56,545 nt of DNA. Source: a virus. Under the pieces are notes generated by a model. That model did not search any database, was not told the origin of the DNA, and saw only the letters and a program-made list of their open reading frames with translations. The first letter of the stretch is position 1; every line of letters begins with the position of its first letter. Position numbers and translations under genes: made by a program. Location of the stretch: positions 1-56,545 of IMG/VR virus record IMGVR_UViG_3300030107_002046, one strand, 5' to 3'. Below, one piece after another: positions 26,651 to 34,217 of this stretch.

Positions 26651-26982
26651 CCATATCTTCTTCTCTCTTCTCTTTCATTAACCATCTTAGTTCGCCACTC
26701 TTCAAAGCCAATCTTAAGAGCTTCTAACTGTATCTTTGCAGACCCTAGAAAGCCCTGTGCCATGCCGACTTTAAGTCTAGCTTGATACAGACTATCTTGA
26801 GATTCTGCCCAAGTCTCTTGCGAAGCTATGGTTTTATGCCCACTTACAGAAGCTTCTGTCTTAAGTAAAGCCAATGTCTTTTGCACATCAGCTTTACTTT
26901 TAAACAATTCATACTCTGCTTTCTCGATAACAGGAGCAAGACTACGAATCCTACTCATCCAACTTTCTACTTGCTCATCCAC
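26635..26982 (-). CDS. Conserved helical phage protein next to recombination genes
   Basis: 115 residues, nearly all helical with coiled-coil character (MSRIRSLAPVIEKAEYELF, then GMAQGFLGSAKIQLEALKIG and FEEWRTKMVNEREERRRYG). I recognise the pattern ending in FEEWRTKMV..REERxRYG from small proteins in phage recombination clusters; the function is unknown. An AGGAGG lies about 11 bases before ATG 26982. It may be an accessory of the annealing protein or of replication. Confidence 0.7.
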   Translation of the reverse strand: MDEQVESWMSRIRSLAPVIEKAEYELFKSKADVQKTLALLKTEASVSGHKTIASQETWAESQDSLYQARLKVGMAQGFLGSAKIQLEALKIGFEEWRTKMVNEREERRRYGVNDG

Positions 26983-27160
26983 TGGTAGTCCTCCTTGCTA
27001 ATCTTATTTTGTCTTGAAACAAATTAAAGAAAACTTCCCAAGATTCTTTGTCAGAATAAACTTTCTCATCATAATTTCTATGCTCCTTATCGTTCATATC
27101 CTTCCATGTATTGTAGTTAGTTTCTACTGATACATTGTTATCCCAAGTAAAAACATCCAT
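26975..27160 (-). CDS. Small hypothetical protein
   Basis: 61 residues from ATG 27160 (GTG 27163 just before it is an alternative), with GGAGGA upstream. The sequence is rich in Asp, Asn, Tyr and Trp (FTWDNNVSVETNYNTWKDMN) with an amphipathic helix at the end (WEVFFNLFQDKIRLARRT). No family is recognised. It overlaps both neighbours by a few bases. Confidence 0.6.
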   Translation of the reverse strand: MDVFTWDNNVSVETNYNTWKDMNDKEHRNYDEKVYSDKESWEVFFNLFQDKIRLARRTTSG

Positions 27161-27405
27161 CACTTAGTCCTCCATATTCCAATGCCATCATCTAATGTTC
27201 TGACACTAAACTTTTTAGTAGGATACTTGTGCACATATCTAAGAACAAAATTTCTAATGATCTTCTGCTCTTGTTGTATCTTAGACTTAGGTAAGACTAT
27301 ATGAACCATTTCATCTTTGTTCATCAAGTCCAAGTCTATATCATACTTTCTCGGCTTCCCTACTTTTTTTGGCAAGGGTATTCCTTTCTTAATCTCAAAC
27401 TCCAT
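27160..27405 (-). CDS. Small protein with the phage FEIKK...R..DDG..IWR domain
   Basis: 81 residues. It starts MEFEIKKGIPLP, has a central MVHIVLPKS strand, a helix and ends FSVRTLDDGIGIWRTK. The same sequence of elements is in the gene at 29863-30417, so the two are paralogous domains; I know this layout (DUF7303-like) from small phage proteins in early gene clusters, possibly DNA-binding. AGGAG precedes the start. Confidence 0.65.
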   Translation of the reverse strand: MEFEIKKGIPLPKKVGKPRKYDIDLDLMNKDEMVHIVLPKSKIQQEQKIIRNFVLRYVHKYPTKKFSVRTLDDGIGIWRTK

Positions 27406-27651
27406 TTATACTCCTAGTCTTGCTTGATCATCTTCACTTCTCTTTTCTGCAACGGCAAAGAGTAGATAGTCCATCAAAAGATTATGAGGTGTAGTTTTGA
27501 AACCATCCTTAACATCTTTCAATTGATCAATCAGCTCTAAGTAGCTTTTCATAAACTCAAAGAATATATACTCGTCAATATTCTCTTCAATTTCTTGAAT
27601 CAACTCCTTGCCATACAAACAATTAGAACGGGATGTTTTCTTCAAAGCCAT
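27406..27651 (-). CDS. Small helical hypothetical protein
   Basis: 81 residues, mostly helical and acidic (ELIQEIEENIDEYIFFEFMK, YLELIDQLKDVKDG). The start ATG 27651, after GAGGAAAAAG, lies 29 bases inside the SSB-like gene, so the first residues are overprinted on that gene's acidic tail. No domain is recognised. Confidence 0.62.
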   Translation of the reverse strand: MALKKTSRSNCLYGKELIQEIEENIDEYIFFEFMKSYLELIDQLKDVKDGFKTTPHNLLMDYLLFAVAEKRSEDDQARLGV

Positions 27652-27922
27652 CTTTTTCCTCTACCTGTTCTTCAACTTTAGGTTCTTCCTTTTTAACTTC
27701 AGCAATATCAAGTCTTGCATACTTGTATTCCTTACCCGCTTTAGAAGTTCTATCCCATAAAGCTACTCTTAGTTCAGCAACATCTCCCGCCTTAACTCTC
27801 TCAACTAATTGCTTGAGTAAGTCTTTGCTAAGTTCTACCTTACCAGTCCAGTCGGGTTGCTTCTCGGTTTTCTTATAGTCGTTTGTGTAGATTGCTCCAT
27901 CACTTTGTAGTCTGTTGTCCAT
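27623..27922 (-). CDS. Candidate single-stranded DNA-binding protein with SSB-like acidic tip
   Basis: 99 residues with a beta-rich body (DGAIYTNDYKKTEKQPDWTG, AELRVALWDRTS, YKYARLDIAEV) and an acidic tail ending FEENIPF. The last residues parallel the Asp-Asp-Asp-Ile-Pro-Phe tip of bacterial SSB, which docks partner proteins such as exonucleases and helicases. With the annealing protein next to it, a small OB-fold ssDNA-binding role is likely, though the fold is inferred. The start follows AAAGGAGG and overlaps the annealing gene by 23 bases. Confidence 0.65.
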   Translation of the reverse strand: MDNRLQSDGAIYTNDYKKTEKQPDWTGKVELSKDLLKQLVERVKAGDVAELRVALWDRTSKAGKEYKYARLDIAEVKKEEPKVEEQVEEKDGFEENIPF

Positions 27923-28637
27923 CTTTTCCTCCTTTATTTTCTAAGCTTTCAACATATGTTTTGATATCAGCGACTAACTTGTCTCGGATATCTTTAAAGT
28001 TTTTCTCAAGGAAATTTACATCCTCTTGGTTAGCTTGGTAATAATTCGTTACAGCTTCCCTAGTATCATGTACCTTGATCATTTCTAAGAATCCCTCACT
28101 AAAAAAAATAGCTCCCTCTTTTGTCGGATTGATTTTCCAATCAACGACTGTACGAGGCAATATAGTTTTAGCTTCAGCTTCTTTAGGCTCAGTCTTCTTA
28201 GTTACTTTCTTTGGCTTGGTTTCTTCATCTGCATTTGGTAAATCTTCTCCCGCATATATGTAGTGACCAAGACCAAACATAGCTAAACACTTGACGAGAC
28301 ATCTCATCTTAGTGTCGCTAACTTGTCTTGCACTAGGATTCTCTACTGCATTGTTCTTGTAGTCCATGACTGGTAGCCACATCTCACGGAAGCAACTGCC
28401 TATAGAAATCCTACATCTAACTTCAGCAGACCCATCGGGCATAGCAACATATGGTACACCTGTGTCAGCATTCTCATAGAATTGATAAGTAGCAGTAGGA
28501 TAATTCTCCATCAGCACTTGCCAAGCCCATGCCCAAGATAGATAGGATAGATTCATTTTCTTTTCTATCTTATCTGTGCAGTCTATTTTAGATAAGGTTG
28601 CCCATATCTCTTGAAAGTTTGGTTCAGACTTGTCCAT
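27900..28637 (-). CDS. Single-strand annealing protein, Sak/DUF1071-like
   Basis: 245 residues. The diagnostic block is KKMNLSYLSWAWAWQVLMEN early on, then WLPVMDYKNNAVENPSARQV and MRCLVKCLAMFGLGHYIYAG, which fits the DUF1071 group of Rad52/Sak-like annealing recombinases. The C-terminal 100 residues are Lys/Glu-rich and less conserved. It would anneal single strands made by the exonuclease of 28965-29861 in phage recombination or repair of concatemers. The ribosome site GAGGTAAGAG lies before ATG 28637. Confidence 0.82.
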   Translation of the reverse strand: MDKSEPNFQEIWATLSKIDCTDKIEKKMNLSYLSWAWAWQVLMENYPTATYQFYENADTGVPYVAMPDGSAEVRCRISIGSCFREMWLPVMDYKNNAVENPSARQVSDTKMRCLVKCLAMFGLGHYIYAGEDLPNADEETKPKKVTKKTEPKEAEAKTILPRTVVDWKINPTKEGAIFFSEGFLEMIKVHDTREAVTNYYQANQEDVNFLEKNFKDIRDKLVADIKTYVESLENKGGKDGQQTTK

Positions 28638-28971
28638 CTCTTACCTCCCCATTTACATCTATTGCAGTATCAAAATCTATCAAGCTAAGATACTCCCCTA
28701 AAACACAAGCAGTGTCATAGCTAAGTTTCTTGATATCAGGTATTTTTACTAATCTTAATCCACCATTATTATCATAGGCATCTGCATCTGCGTTCCACTC
28801 TGCTCCTCCGAATTGCCATGATAATATGCTGTGATCAAGCACATCTATATCGACACAGTTAAGTAAGTCTGTGTCAGAAGCAATAATAAACTTGCCAGTA
28901 TATTCATGCTCTCCATCCCTACACCAATCTTCAATTAAGAAGTAGTGTAAATTTTCATCTAAGTTCAACAT
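28624..28971 (-). CDS. Acidic hypothetical protein
   Basis: 115 residues, strongly acidic, with many Asp and Leu (LNCVDIDVLDHSILSWQFG, WNADADAYDNNGGLRL). No motif is recognised. It lies between exonuclease and annealing protein and overlaps both (7 and 14 bases), so it is made with them; acidic DNA mimics or protein inhibitors are one possibility but this is only position and charge. Confidence 0.65.
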   Translation of the reverse strand: MLNLDENLHYFLIEDWCRDGEHEYTGKFIIASDTDLLNCVDIDVLDHSILSWQFGGAEWNADADAYDNNGGLRLVKIPDIKKLSYDTACVLGEYLSLIDFDTAIDVNGEVRDGQV

Positions 28972-29861
28972 CGTTTTTCCTCCTCTTGTTGATATTGATT
29001 ACAAAATTCAGCAACACCACAATAGTTTCCTGTACACTTCATGCACTCTCCAAGAGAATGCTCAATGTAGAAAGCTTTGTCGTCATTGCCCTTAAGATAC
29101 TTATCAGCTTCTTTCTGAGAAGCAAGTACCCTTACAGCAGTCTTTCTTCCCTTTTTCATAACACGATAAGTATCATCTTTTTTCCACCTCTCTTCGTCAG
29201 TACACAAAGGGAGGTCGCCACCAATCTCAAAAATTAATTCAGCATCTTGGTGTTTGGAAACTCTTTCATTAATAAATTGTTCTTGCTTTTTAAAACTCCA
29301 AACAGGAATCTTAATTGTAGTTATTGCACTGGCGGGATAGTCTCCACCTCTTCTCTGCAACTCTCGCTTATTCCAGTCTCTAGCTAATGCAATAATATTT
29401 AATTGATCTATTGTTTCTCCTGTTGTTTTCTTATGTAGCCATGCATAACAATTCAATTGTTCTTCCCACTCTTTCTTGCCACCACTCAAAGCAGAGATAA
29501 CAGTCCATACAGAAGTAACCTTGTAGTCTTTCAAGATGTTTTCATCTAAAGCCAAACTATCGGTTTGTCCACTGATAGTCCACCCATTTACTTCTGCGAA
29601 CATTCTCTGCTCTGTAATGGTATCCTCATAGTTCTCATTTGCTCTTTCTAATATTGCATGAATGCCTTGACCCAAAATCTTCCACACTTCATCTGAGTAA
29701 TCTACTGTTATCTTGTCTTGGTTTTCTATATTTAAAAGTCTTATTCTTGGAGATTGTAGTAGGCCAGTAACAGAGATATGAGATTCTCCTTTTGAATACT
29801 GATCGTTCTTTATTGCCCTAATAATTTCTATTGGTAGATTGTGTTTGTTAGTATATTTCAT
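28965..29861 (-). CDS. PD-(D/E)XK exonuclease, Cas4/RecB-like with C-terminal Cys cluster
   Basis: 298 residues from ATG 29861 (GAGG upstream; an in-frame ATG at 29873 lies in the previous gene). Nuclease motifs are seen: GIHAIL, GQTDSLALDENILKDYKVTS (Asp then Asp-x-Lys), and a Gln-containing helix in EEQLNCYAWL. The end has CMKCTGNYCGVAEFC, four Cys that could bind an iron-sulphur cluster or zinc as in Cas4/AddB-type nucleases. It would resect DNA ends for the annealing protein encoded downstream. Confidence 0.82.
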   Translation of the reverse strand: MKYTNKHNLPIEIIRAIKNDQYSKGESHISVTGLLQSPRIRLLNIENQDKITVDYSDEVWKILGQGIHAILERANENYEDTITEQRMFAEVNGWTISGQTDSLALDENILKDYKVTSVWTVISALSGGKKEWEEQLNCYAWLHKKTTGETIDQLNIIALARDWNKRELQRRGGDYPASAITTIKIPVWSFKKQEQFINERVSKHQDAELIFEIGGDLPLCTDEERWKKDDTYRVMKKGRKTAVRVLASQKEADKYLKGNDDKAFYIEHSLGECMKCTGNYCGVAEFCNQYQQEEEKRC

Positions 29862-29862
29862 C

Positions 29863-30417
29863 TTAATCCTCAAAATCTAATGGAGCAGGATTGCCCATCT
29901 TATCCCATGTCTTTGATAGTCCACCACTATATGTTGTTCCCCTGTTCCACCTATTGTGTGGGTCTCTAGTTGCCATATTTTTTTGTAATGAATAATTAAA
30001 GTTCTGTTCATCTACTTTCTTTAAAATATTGTTATCGACAGGGCATTCATCAACCGAACATTCTTCTGTTGAAACAATCTTTACAACTTGTTTTTTACTT
30101 GCAATACCAAAGTTTGAAAGCTTGTATTTTTCTCCATGGAAAAACTTTCTTCTATCTTGATCGGGATTTTTATCTTTTAATTTCCAAACTCTATATGTGC
30201 CATCTTTTTGTTTTCTTTGAACAGCTATATATCCTCTAGAGTTTTTATGACGGAGAGCATTTGTCATCAATTGAGCTTCTCTTTGATTTGGTAGGCTCAC
30301 AGAATCTCCATCTTCCATTTTTCCTGCAACATGAGCATACTTACCAACCTGTCCTATAGGTGTAACTGGTATGTCCTTTTCAATTTTTATTTCGTATGTA
30401 ATTTTATCTTTTTTCAT
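29863..30417 (-). CDS. First gene of the minus early operon, with FEIKK/DG..VWK domain
   Basis: 184 residues. The first 85 follow the layout of the protein at 27160-27405: ITYEIKIEKDIPV, then MEDGDSVSLPN, a helix and IAVQRKQKDGTYRVWKLK. The C-terminal half is polar and unknown (CSVDECP is a small Cys motif). No ribosome site is seen before ATG 30417 and the promoter start would leave a leader under 10 bases, so it may be translated without a leader. As the first early gene it could be a regulator. Confidence 0.68.
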   Translation of the reverse strand: MKKDKITYEIKIEKDIPVTPIGQVGKYAHVAGKMEDGDSVSLPNQREAQLMTNALRHKNSRGYIAVQRKQKDGTYRVWKLKDKNPDQDRRKFFHGEKYKLSNFGIASKKQVVKIVSTEECSVDECPVDNNILKKVDEQNFNYSLQKNMATRDPHNRWNRGTTYSGGLSKTWDKMGNPAPLDFED

Positions 30418-30432
30418 ATGATGTATATAAGA

Positions 30433-30460
30433 AGTATAGTTGATGTGTTGTTAATGTCAA
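30433..30460 (-). promoter_or_regulatory. Near-consensus sigma70 promoter for the minus early operon
   Basis: Read on the minus strand: TTGACA (30455-30460), 16-base spacer, TATACT (30433-30438). The start would be near 30426, leaving only some 8 bases before ATG 30417. Confidence 0.72.
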
Positions 30461-30476
30461 TATGATGTGATAGTAT
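30448..30476 (+). promoter_or_regulatory. Sigma70-like promoter for the plus primase operon
   Basis: TTGTTA (30448-30453), a 17-base spacer and TAGTAT (30471-30476). The start would fall at about 30483, directly before ATG 30484, so the transcript would be leaderless. It is back to back with the minus promoter; the two -35 boxes are one base apart. Confidence 0.6.
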
Positions 30477-30483
30477 TTTTTAA

Positions 30484-30771
30484 ATGACCAAAGTGGATAC
30501 AGATTTGACCTTACTAAAAGCTTTAGATGGTAGCATTCTAAAACAAGCTATCAGAGATGTGGCAAGTAAAGACACAAAAAAATCTGATGAAGCTTTATCT
30601 TACTTTATTTCTGAAGACTTTACCAAACTTTGTAACAGACTAGGCATTGATAGCAGAGCAGTACAAAGAAGTGTTAAAGAGTTAAAAGATTACCCAATAA
30701 TATCTAGAAAAAAATTATCGAATGATATAGCTAGAATTATTGATGCTGATCTAATAGGAAGTAGTAAGTAG
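30484..30771 (+). CDS. Small hypothetical protein, possible DNA-binding regulator
   Basis: 95 residues, helical and charged, with a possible helix-turn-helix in FTKLCNRLGIDSRAVQRSVKEL (residues about 45-66; Gly and Asp at the turn). There is no Shine-Dalgarno sequence and the predicted promoter start is at the ATG. Its last codons lie in the first of two 20-base direct repeats, so it may bind there; this is inference. Confidence 0.65.
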   Translation: MTKVDTDLTLLKALDGSILKQAIRDVASKDTKKSDEALSYFISEDFTKLCNRLGIDSRAVQRSVKELKDYPIISRKKLSNDIARIIDADLIGSSK

Positions 30772-30810
30772 GTACTTAGTAAGTTTTTAATAAGTAGATA
30801 CTTAGTAAGT
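30765..30810 (+). repeat. Two 20-base direct repeats before the primase-helicase gene
   Basis: 30765-30784 and 30791-30810 differ at one base, with a 26-base period. Each contains the inverted repeat ACTTAGTAAGT. The first holds AGTAGGTAC, the reverse complement of GTACCTACT found twice at 41278-41304. They look like operator or iteron sites; the first overlaps the stop of the upstream gene. Confidence 0.75.
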
Positions 30811-30844
30811 GTATAGAAGTATAAACAAAATATAGGAGAAGTTT

Positions 30845-32587
30845 ATGAATGTCAATGAGCAAATTGAAAATTCTACGACCCATTTAGATATGGGTCAGCA
30901 CAAAATGAAATGCCCTCTATGTCAGAGTGAGAGAACAAAGAATAGAGGAGACAAGCCTTTGTCTGTTAATGTGGATGCAGAAAAGGTAGTTTACAACTGC
31001 CACCATTGCGGAGAAAATGGAATAGTACCCAAGATAAAAACAAATGGAAGCAAGATGAACGGAGTTACCCACAAGAAAACAACACCAAAAGAGATACCTG
31101 ATAATGATTTCAATGGCAAATCTGCTGAGTGGTTAAAGGGTAGAGGTATTGATTTAGAAGTAGCGATTGCATCAGGCGTTGCGTTTGGACAAAAGAAATA
31201 TAAACCAGTCATAGGTTTTTCCTACACCACAGGCGACAAGGTAGAAGCAGTTAAGTATCGAAGTGCTAATGGAGAAAAAGTATTTTGGTGGGAGGGTAAT
31301 GCTCAAAGACTTTGGGGTAAGAACATAAGAGATGAAAAGCTAGATGACATTGATGACACTATAGTAATCACGGAGGGAGAGATGGATTGCATAGCGATCA
31401 AGACTGCATTCAAAGACTTCGCTAACATAGAAGTGTACTCAGTTCCTAATGGTGCGCCCGCTAAGATAACAGATAATAAGATAGACCCAAGTGAAGATGG
31501 TAGATTCAAGTATGTGTGGGAAGACAGAGCCAAGTTTGAAAACAAGAACAAGATAATACTAGCAACCGATTCTGATACTGCGGGAGATGTATTAGCTGAT
31601 GAGTTATCTAGAAGACTAAACAAAGCTAAGTGTTATAGAGTTAATTACAAGGGTAACAAAGATGCCAATGATTTGCTCTTAGCAGAGGGCAAAGAAGCCC
31701 TAAGAAACCAAGTGATAAACTCTGAGCCAATTCCTTTGCATGGTTTGAATGATATCAACCATTACTCTGAAGACTTCCAAAGCCTCTACGATAAGGGTAT
31801 GCCTAGTGGTGTTTCAACAGGTTTCCCTAGTGTTGATAGCTTGTTTACATTAGCAACAGGAAACCTTTATGTGTTTACTGGTCATGCGGGAGATGGGAAG
31901 TCTGCATTCATAGATCAGATAGTGGTAAATGTTGGGAAGAACAGTGGATGGAAGACTTGTTTCTGTAGCTTTGAAAAACCCCCCCAACTTCATGCCGTTC
32001 AGCTTAGTCAAATATTAACTGGTAAACCTTTCTTCAAAGGTTTGAACCCAAGAATGACACAAGAGGATAAAGATTATTCTGAATCTTGGATAAGAGAACA
32101 CATACTATTTCAAGACTATATGGATGGAGATATGCCAACAATAGAATCCATATTAGAAAAGGGAGCAAGTGCAGTGATGAGATTCGGAATAAGAATACTT
32201 GTCATAGACCCATTTAACTTTATCCAAACTGATAGCAAGTATGCTTTAGAAACAGATATGGTTTCTGATATGCTTACGAAAGTGCAATTGTTTTGTAAGC
32301 AACATGATGTCTTATGTTTCTTTGTGGCACACCCAACCAAACCAATAGACAGATCAAAGAAGACTGTAGCTACTGGTGTAGATATAGCTAAATCTTATGC
32401 TTGGTTTTCCAAAGCAGACACAGGCATAACTGTTTTTCGTGGAGATACAGGAGTAGAGATACATAACTGGAAACAGAGATGGGGATGGCATGGCAAAACA
32501 GGAAGTGTTATCATGAGTTACAATACTGTTAATGGTAGATACCAAGAGTTAGAAGAAATTGAAGATAACTACGACTGGGAGTTCTAA
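30845..32587 (+). CDS. Primase-helicase, T7 gp4/Twinkle-like
   Basis: 580 residues. Zinc finger with Cys23/Cys26 and Cys52/Cys55 (CPLC, CHHC); TOPRIM primase domain with Glu178 (ITEGEMDC) and Asp242/Asp244 (LATDSDTAGD); DnaB/RecA-type helicase with Walker A GHAGDGKS at 346-353 and Walker B ILVIDP at 451-456. It unwinds the phage fork and primes lagging-strand synthesis. AGGAGA precedes ATG 30845. It is the only clear replisome enzyme in the window; no polymerase gene accompanies it, so the host polymerase is probably used. Confidence 0.93.
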   Translation: MNVNEQIENSTTHLDMGQHKMKCPLCQSERTKNRGDKPLSVNVDAEKVVYNCHHCGENGIVPKIKTNGSKMNGVTHKKTTPKEIPDNDFNGKSAEWLKGRGIDLEVAIASGVAFGQKKYKPVIGFSYTTGDKVEAVKYRSANGEKVFWWEGNAQRLWGKNIRDEKLDDIDDTIVITEGEMDCIAIKTAFKDFANIEVYSVPNGAPAKITDNKIDPSEDGRFKYVWEDRAKFENKNKIILATDSDTAGDVLADELSRRLNKAKCYRVNYKGNKDANDLLLAEGKEALRNQVINSEPIPLHGLNDINHYSEDFQSLYDKGMPSGVSTGFPSVDSLFTLATGNLYVFTGHAGDGKSAFIDQIVVNVGKNSGWKTCFCSFEKPPQLHAVQLSQILTGKPFFKGLNPRMTQEDKDYSESWIREHILFQDYMDGDMPTIESILEKGASAVMRFGIRILVIDPFNFIQTDSKYALETDMVSDMLTKVQLFCKQHDVLCFFVAHPTKPIDRSKKTVATGVDIAKSYAWFSKADTGITVFRGDTGVEIHNWKQRWGWHGKTGSVIMSYNTVNGRYQELEEIEDNYDWEF

Positions 32588-33071
32588 GCTTCATTACAAT
32601 GAAGTAGGCAGTCCTTACTTACATAAAAGAAACAAAGTAGGAATCACAAAGATTGGCAGAAGCCAACTTGCAAGAGCAATTGTTTATGATCAACACATCA
32701 TAGATAGTCTTTATCTTGACAAAAAAATTACTGAGTATCAGCATAATGCTTGTGATAAATACTTGGGTATGATTCATGCAAGTGGCACATTCATTTCAAC
32801 TCCTCCTGCGGAAAGAATATTTACCAGTCAATATACACAACCGCTTCCACGATCAGTGATACTTATAAAAGTTCAAAGGATGTTAAAGAAAAAATGTGGT
32901 ATGGATGTAGAGAAAAGGTTTTGGAAAATCATGACAAGCCCACCCAAGAAACTTAAAGACATTGATTATCTTGTAGTTCAGTCTTGTAGTGAAGCCTTAC
33001 TTAACTATTGGTTTGTTGATCTAAATTCCCCTGTCTCTTTGTTTCAACAAGCCCTTGCAAACCCAATTTAG
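32559..33071 (+). CDS. Hypothetical protein after the primase-helicase
   Basis: 170 residues from a TTG at 32559 that overlaps the helicase gene by 29 bases; no other start upstream of Met71 fits. It is basic, with an N-terminal stretch KLHYNEVGSPYLHKRNKVG and a helical second half (VILIKVQRMLKKKCG, KDIDYLVVQSCSEALL). The pattern does not identify a family. Its last 71 bases run antisense to the ribbon-helix-helix gene. Confidence 0.65.
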   Translation: MKITTTGSSKLHYNEVGSPYLHKRNKVGITKIGRSQLARAIVYDQHIIDSLYLDKKITEYQHNACDKYLGMIHASGTFISTPPAERIFTSQYTQPLPRSVILIKVQRMLKKKCGMDVEKRFWKIMTSPPKKLKDIDYLVVQSCSEALLNYWFVDLNSPVSLFQQALANPI

Positions 33072-33246
33072 AATTATCTTCTTTGGTTTCAGAGACTTCG
33101 TTTACTTCTGCTGAGACTTCCTTGTCCTTGGCTTCCTTGTGTATCATGTGAATGATTTGTTTGTTCAGTGATCTGCTTTCTTCTTTAGCGAGAGCATGAG
33201 CCAAGTTATAGGTTTCTTCAGAGCATCTAATGAATAGACTTTTCAT
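33001..33246 (-). CDS. Arc-like ribbon-helix-helix regulator
   Basis: 81 residues from ATG 33246 (an ATG six bases upstream is too close to AGGAG). The N-terminus MKSLFIRCSEETYNLAHALA, then SRSLNKQIIHMI fits the ribbon-helix-helix fold: a short DNA-reading strand followed by two helices. The C-terminal 40 residues are acidic and disordered. It is probably a dimeric DNA-binding regulator of early or late transcription. It converges on, and overlaps, the gene at 32559-33071. Confidence 0.7.
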   Translation of the reverse strand: MKSLFIRCSEETYNLAHALAKEESRSLNKQIIHMIHKEAKDKEVSAEVNEVSETKEDNSKLGLQGLVETKRQGNLDQQTNS

Positions 33247-33544
33247 CGTCATCTTCTCCTGTTATTTCTTCATCATCGGCAATTACTTCTAGTCTTTCTA
33301 AGACCTTAGCTACTGCTACACTTTCTCTGCCGACTTGGAAAAATTTCCCTGTTCTAAGTGATTCAATTGCATAAGCTAGTGAATGTTCGTTAGCTATAAG
33401 TAAAGGATGATCTAGTAAAGTTACTGCAAAGGTCATGGCTTCTTCTTCTGTGTCGAACAACCAAACATAATGCTTCCAATCTCCAAGAGAATTATATTTA
33501 TCTTCAACATCCAACTCGAATGTGTGTCTTATAACTGCGAACAT
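33227..33544 (-). CDS. Hypothetical protein upstream of the RHH regulator
   Basis: 105 residues (FAVIRHTFELDVEDKYNSLG, WLFDTEEEAMTFAVTLLD, acidic end DDEEITGEDDDE). No family is recognised; the alternation of strand and helix suggests a small alpha-beta protein. It overlaps the regulator gene by 20 bases, so they share a message. A TATAAT lies at 33553-33558 (minus reading) about 10 bases before the start, with no good -35 box. Confidence 0.65.
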   Translation of the reverse strand: MFAVIRHTFELDVEDKYNSLGDWKHYVWLFDTEEEAMTFAVTLLDHPLLIANEHSLAYAIESLRTGKFFQVGRESVAVAKVLERLEVIADDEEITGEDDDEKSIH

Positions 33545-33719
33545 ACATTAAGATTATATGCATATTGCTATCAAAAAGAAAGCTAGGTTTTAGGAAATTA
33601 AGTTTGATACTAACTTACATACAAAATGAAAAATTTAATACAAAAAAAATACTAAAGATGATTAAGCAAACCTAGCAATACTCAATCAACACTAATAAGC
33701 ATACATCCATAATAAAAAA

Positions 33720-33743
33720 AAGGGAAGACCTAAATCTTCCCTT
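33720..33743 (-). terminator. Rho-independent terminator (minus strand)
   Basis: AAGGGAAGA / TCTTCCCTT stem with a 6-base loop, followed on the minus strand by a long T run (33713-33721). It would stop leftward transcripts coming from the 33744-34182 stretch. On the plus strand the T tract is short. Confidence 0.82.
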
Positions 33744-34182
33744 TCTATTACCAATTGTATAAACAATCTTTGGAGGTAATCTAGTTTTTTTGGTTTGGGA
33801 ATTGTAAAACTAGCAAAACACTAAACCCGCAATCTTGTGTTTTGTTATTTATCGACATTGAAACACCCACGCAATGAGAAAAAATCAGTCTAGATACTTG
33901 CACTTTTAAAGTCGTCTAACAGTCAGCATCAATACTGTTAGGGAGACTACTGACAAAGCATATCGAATTTAATTTCCTCTGTCAGTTAATGTCTGACCCT
34001 ACAGTCAGACATTAAGTAGAAATACTAAACTATGAGATAGCAGAATGCAAGAGTTTATAAGGGATTCAAGGGAAAAAATACGACAGATGGAAGGAGCTTG
34101 TGGCGTTCACCAAAAGAAATATTTACTGGTTAATTATTTTATGCGTCTCTCACAGAACATGAGAAATTTTAGACAAAAAAAA
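33744..34182. other. Structured non-coding stretch between two terminators
   Basis: No gene is seen on either strand over 33545-34217. Within it are several inverted repeats: CTAACAG/CTGTTAG (33916-33941), CTGACA/TGTCAG (33950-33985), a perfect 12-base pair (33986-34015) and TCTCA/TGAGA (near 34148-34164). GTC/GAC words recur through 33911-34010. It could be a small RNA bounded by terminators, a replication origin or an operator field. Confidence 0.5.
33986..34015. repeat. Perfect 12-base inverted repeat
   Basis: TTAATGTCTGAC and its complement separated by CCTACA, with no T run after it, so it is not a typical terminator. Confidence 0.85.
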
Positions 34183-34212
34183 AGGCGGTAACTACCTAAG
34201 TAGCTACCGCCT
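34183..34212 (-). terminator. Terminator at the end of the minus operon
   Basis: A long stem AGGCGGTA-CTAC / GTAG-TACCGCCT with loop CTAA and one mismatch; the minus strand then runs into nine T (A9 on plus at 34175-34183), while on the plus strand a T5 follows. It lies 5 bases beyond the stop of the 34218 gene and can act in both directions. Confidence 0.88.
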
Positions 34213-34217
34213 AATTT

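Noticed and set aside
33911-33975. CUGAC-containing hairpins on the plus strand as a hammerhead
   Set aside because: The core would read CUGACAA with GAAU, which breaks invariant positions.
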